Assembly (NCBI GenBank): GCA_003833135.1
Contig: QZLH01001364.1
Coordinates: 11,097-33,200, forward strand
Direction: 5' to 3'
DNA from: Oehlia diaphana
Taxonomy: Eukaryota; Glomeromycota; Glomeromycetes; Glomerales; Glomeraceae
DNA: 22,104 nucleotides
Shown one piece after another: positions 18,701 to 22,104 of this stretch. Each line of letters starts with the position of its first letter. Within the stretch, counting starts at the first letter, position 1. Position numbers and translations under genes: made by a program. Below the pieces are notes generated by a model that saw only the letters and a program-made list of their open reading frames with translations, searched no databases and had not been told where the DNA came from.

Positions 18701-19617
18701 TCAACCGAGATGACGTCACCAGGTTCTAAATTGAGCACATCTCCGACAAGGACATCATGTACTGATAAAAGGGCTTCTTTACCATTTCTAGTAACTTTTA
18801 CATTACGATCCTCTTTTTTAGCATTTAATTTTTGAAACTGTCTTTCCTTTTGCCAATCATTCAAACTACCAACTAAAACAACAATTAAAATTGCGATAAG
18901 AATAGCAACACCCTCCACCCATCGAATTTTTGGATCATGTTCAGTAGCAGGATTTTTAACTCCAAAATCTTCATAAAGGCCAAGACCTAATGATACAACT
19001 GCAGCTATTATTAAAAGTATCAAAACTTTTTCTTGCATGGCAATCCACATTAACTCAAGAATAGACTTTGTTTTCTTTACTGGTAATATATTTTTACCGA
19101 AAACATTTTTTCTTTGGTAAAATAAAGTATCATCTGCTGCAAGAGTTGTTTCATATTGAACATAATCTTGTTCATCAACTATATTATCATTACTTTCACC
19201 CGTTATCTCCCTTAAAGTTATTGGTTTTAATGAGGCAGTCTCGTCCTTTAAACCAGTTCGTTGATCAGTATGAAGACCTTTTACTAAACCATCTAATCCT
19301 CCATAAGATTTTAATAATTTGAGACTTTGCTTTTTTTGTGTAGGCTCAGCAAGGGGAGAAAGCGTATTAGGAGTGAATGCAAAGGGATTTGATGAACTTG
19401 AATGAGTTTCTGTTGGTTCACGAGTTGAGTCGATCGCTATCTCTGTGCTCATTCTTTTTACAGTATTTTTAGGTTCTTTTAAAGAAGTTAAAGTTTTTGG
19501 ACTAATAGGAGATTCAGGACTTATCTCTATCGCAGTGTTATCGGTTATATCTGTTATTATGGAAGGCGAAAAAGAAGTGGGGACAATTAAAGTATCGTCT
19601 TGATGTACTGAGCCCAT
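15733..19617 (-). CDS. PMC1: P-type Ca2+-transporting ATPase, PMC1/PMCA (P2B) type, 1220 aa, four exons
   Basis: This pump exports Ca2+ from the cytosol into the vacuole or out of the cell at the cost of ATP. Exons: 19617-18468, 18397-18146, 18069-16404 and 16327-15733, GT-AG, 3663 bases in phase. After a Ser/Thr-rich cytosolic N-terminus (about 150 residues) come transmembrane pairs, the actuator motif DESAASGESDAV, the TM4 calcium site VPEGLP (457-462), the phosphorylation site CSDKTGTLT with D501, the nucleotide-domain KGASE, the hinge VTGDGTNDGPAL near 831-842 and the TM6 NLIMDTLAALALATDPPT. NEINCRRL spans the last junction. The tail W1116..LRGGRFR is like a PMCA calmodulin-binding segment, which suggests calmodulin control (inference). 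Length fits fungal PMC1 proteins. Confidence 0.95.
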
Positions 19618-21467
19618 ATTTAGTAAAAATAAATACTAAAAAAACACACTTTTTATATTAAAATTTAAAACCAACCGGACAATTATTTAATTTTCTATAA
19701 AGGATAAAGTTGCTTTTGTATAATTTTTTTTTAAAAAAAATTTCTTATTATATTAAGGACTAAAGTTCGTTCTTAAAAAAAAAATCCAATGGACAACTTT
19801 TTGTCCTTTGGAAAAAGTTAAATGGAAAAAGACATTATGTACGTAAATAATACAAATTTAATTGCCCGCATATTTTATTTTAATTTCTGTGTGCCTTATA
19901 TAAATTGTCATTTAGTGCACATATCGCAAATCGCACCATATTTAGATAAGATTTTATCGAATATGCAGAATCGGTTGTATCACTCGCAAAATTGCTCGGT
20001 AAAAATTTCAAATAAGTTCGTATAAAAGCGAACATATGTTTTTTTATACAGTTTAATCGAAATTTTTATAATTAGTTCAAACCAAAGATTTATGGAAAAA
20101 AATTTTTTTAAAATAAATTTGAGATCTTTGAAAGTATTGATTTATTACTTGACGCTAATTTAGTAAGTAAACACGAATTTATCACGAAACTATCTATTTA
20201 ATTTAAATTAATAGATGGTTATGTATTGTGTGGCTAATTTAAGAGTCGATATACAGATATACAGGATAATCAATTTCTTAAGAAGTTATGGCTCTTTTTT
20301 AGAAGAAGTGTGATTGACATCAATGTTAAATAAAATATGGTATTACAAAAAAAAACGTGTGTTCCATCGAATGTTTAACATTTAGAATTCTAGAAATTGT
20401 AAACAGAAAAATCTGTAACTAACTTTAATAGTATATATTATAAGATGAGAAAACCTTCTATTAAGAAAAATTATTACGTATACACGTATCATTTATAATA
20501 AAAATGATTCATGTAAAACCTATTGTTGTAACCAAACTATGAAACCTAAAAAAGTTTATCCGAAAAAAAAAACTAAGAGATCGCAATTACGCGCTTAGCT
20601 AGATCTTATCCTAATTTGAAATTCTTTCGGAGACGGAGAATCAAAAATTTGGTTCGAAATCGAATTTTGCTTCTATTATTTCTCTTTAGAACAAAATTAA
20701 TAATTGACTATATTAGTTCTGCCCAAAGTTAAGTTAAATTTCACAAATTGATGTGTAACTTTTCACTGAAAGTTACTTTCGATCTCGCATATTATGTTTT
20801 ATGAGAACAAAAAAGTTTTCTTATCTAATTTTAGGTATTTAATTATATAATTATGTAAAAATCCGGCATTTATATCCGGATTGGGTCTAGTTTCTGGAAT
20901 ATCAAAAATCCATAACGAAAAATTTCATAATGTTGATCATCCTTACTATATTCGGTCAACTCAAAATATTTTATCGGGCGCCAATACACTGGCAATTAGC
21001 CATTTGGCCGAAAAATTCTTCGCCACAACTTTCTATTAAAAATTGGTGAACGACAGAAGTTTCCAAAAAGGAAAAGGGGCTTCCCGGGTTCGATCACGTG
21101 ACTTTTAAATCCATATGTCACACCTCTGACTTACATGTATACGAATTTTGTTTTATTTGTCATATGCGTTAATAAAAATGTACAGCATTATTTTTCTACT
21201 TATCTGGCCTCCTTATACATTTTTTTGACAATTTAATAATATCTTTCAGTTTCTAGTTCTCCTATTTAGATTTTCTTTTATAATTACAAAAAAATATTTT
21301 TTTATAGGTTTTATAAATGGTTAATTCTATTAATATTTCATTATTTCTGAATTATTCCAATATATTTTCTGAAAGTAACTTATATTATAACGTACAGCCA
21401 AAATTTTTAAAATACTGTAATTTTACAACCCTACATATTAGACTAATTATAAATATATATTATATTA
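19618..21467. other. 1.85-kb AT-rich region upstream of the Ca2+-ATPase, no gene recognised
   Basis: It should contain the ATPase promoter near 19618-20000. A perfect 6-bp inverted repeat GGACAA-CTTT-TTGTCC lies at 19791-19806. An imperfect palindrome ATCTATTTAATTTAAATTAATAGAT lies near 20192-20216. A GATCACGTGAC site lies at 21092-21102. A 67-codon frame at 19822-20025 and a 66-codon frame at 21317-21517 look like chance. No tRNA or other RNA gene was found; the GGTTCGATC at 21088-21096 is not part of a cloverleaf. Confidence 0.5.
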
Positions 21468-21600
21468 CAGTCAGATCTTTTTATAATCACTCTCTATATG
21501 AGAACACTTTCTTATAAATACCTATTTTACTTAACTTATCAGTTATATATTTTTATTAATAAATGATTCCTATATAATTACAACTCTATATAATCACTAT
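21468..21600 (+). mobile_element. Possible transposon terminus (TA / CAGTCAGATC...)
   Basis: CAGTCAGATCTTTTTATAAT starts at 21468 directly after TA (21466-21467) and leads into repeats of the type TATAATCACTCTCTATA and TATATAATCACTATTTA. It shares CAGTCA and the following short AT-rich subterminal units with the element end at 432, so it looks like a Tc1/pogo-type terminal repeat facing right. The opposite end is not in the window, and the link to the nearby MULE frame is uncertain. Confidence 0.4.
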
Positions 21601-21812
21601 TTAATATTATTGTTTAAGTATAATGCAAGATATTTTATATTCCCTAATGAAAAAATTTATTCGTCGCCTGGGGCGATAAATATTATACATCGCCTTTATA
21701 AAATCACATGATTTTACGATAATACTTTATTATTGAATTTTTATATATGATTATCTATATATTATTTATACAATATCTATACACTATCACTATACATTAT
21801 TTAATAAAACAA

Positions 21813-22104
21813 TTAATCATACTTTACATTTTCCTTACTAGGACATTTAGGAGCATAATGTCCCGTTTTATGACATATACCACATTTACGTCCTCCAATA
21901 TTACCGTTTACTTCAATATCTCCTTTTTCACAACTAACATTAGTATGTTTCCTTTTAACACCCACTTCTTCATTAAAAGCTTTTAGTCGTTTGTTAGGAG
22001 GTCGCCCTTTACCATGATGTACTAATGGATCTTTAATATCATCAACATTGTATACACGTCCATCAGATAATTTTAAAACATTATTTGAATCAGTATTTGT
22101 TAAT
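21813..22104 (-). CDS. MULE transposase C-terminus with zinc knuckle (partial)
   Basis: The minus strand is open from the right window edge to TAA at 21815-21813, giving 97 codons. It has the linker KDPLVHHGKGRPPNKRLKAF, which in MULE transposases follows the SWIM zinc finger, then a basic stretch and the CCHC zinc knuckle CGICHKTGHYAPKC, and ends in SKENVKYD. The catalytic domain would lie to the right of the window. No frameshift is seen in this part, so this copy may be less decayed than the one at 1025-2800. Confidence 0.75.
   Translation of the reverse strand, partial: LTNTDSNNVLKLSDGRVYNVDDIKDPLVHHGKGRPPNKRLKAFNEEVGVKRKHTNVSCEKGDIEVNGNIGGRKCGICHKTGHYAPKCPSKENVKYD

Noticed and set aside
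19822..20025. 67-codon plus-strand ORF upstream of the Ca2+-ATPase
   Set aside because: Low-complexity AT-rich region with no recognisable motif.
21080..21105. T-arm-like GGTTCGATC suggesting a tRNA
   Set aside because: Flanking bases cannot form the T stem or an acceptor stem, and no anticodon arm is found upstream.

Overview
The window looks like a chromosomal piece of an AT-rich filamentous fungus, most likely an arbuscular mycorrhizal Glomeromycotina such as Rhizophagus. The reasons are many short GT-AG introns, compact divergent and convergent gene pairs, a fungal-type vacuolar/plasma-membrane Ca2+-ATPase, a cytosolic uL29 ribosomal gene that splices directly after its ATG, and flanking DNA transposons (pogo/Tigger-like and MULE-like) of kinds common in such genomes. 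The organism assignment is inference.

Layout. 1-434: 5' end of a pogo/Tigger-like transposon on the minus strand (partial transposase, subterminal repeats, CAGT end, TA target site). About 1025-2800: decayed MULE transposase with FAR1-like N-terminus, minus strand. 3511-5379, plus strand: three direct repeats, a probable 5'UTR intron, then an ASCH/PUA-like protein gene and, 2 nt later, a class I aminoacyl-tRNA-synthetase-like gene interrupted by one frameshift. This is the most unusual part of the window. 5380-6770: AT-rich sequence without a recognisable gene.

6771-19617 is a dense core of ordinary genes. These are a small four-exon gene for a probable mitochondrial protein (minus, 6771-7269), a 13-exon short/branched-chain acyl-CoA dehydrogenase (minus, 7536-9713), RPL35 (plus, 9864-10664), mitochondrial ribosomal protein mL53 (minus, 10808-11316), a membrane-anchored SDR16C-type dehydrogenase (plus, 11531-13062), 2-isopropylmalate synthase of the LeuA type (minus, 13165-15322) and a PMC1-like Ca2+-ATPase (minus, 15733-19617). 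All seven exon chains were rebuilt by hand; in each, splice sites and codon phase agree throughout. 19618-21467 has no gene I can support. 21468-22104 holds a possible transposon end and the C-terminal zinc-knuckle part of a second MULE transposase (minus).

Functionally, several core genes serve mitochondria and branched-chain metabolism: the dehydrogenase degrades isoleucine-type acyl-CoAs, the isopropylmalate synthase commits carbon to leucine, mL53 belongs to the mitochondrial ribosome, and the small 100-residue protein has a presequence-like N-terminus. Two gene pairs share short divergent promoters (150 and 214 bp) and two pairs converge (143 and 102 bp apart). The candidate novel system is the ASCH protein plus the stand-alone synthetase-like protein. 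It combines a predicted RNA-binding fold with a predicted adenylate-forming fold that has HIGH-like and KMSKS-like motifs and a zinc site but no anticodon-binding domain.
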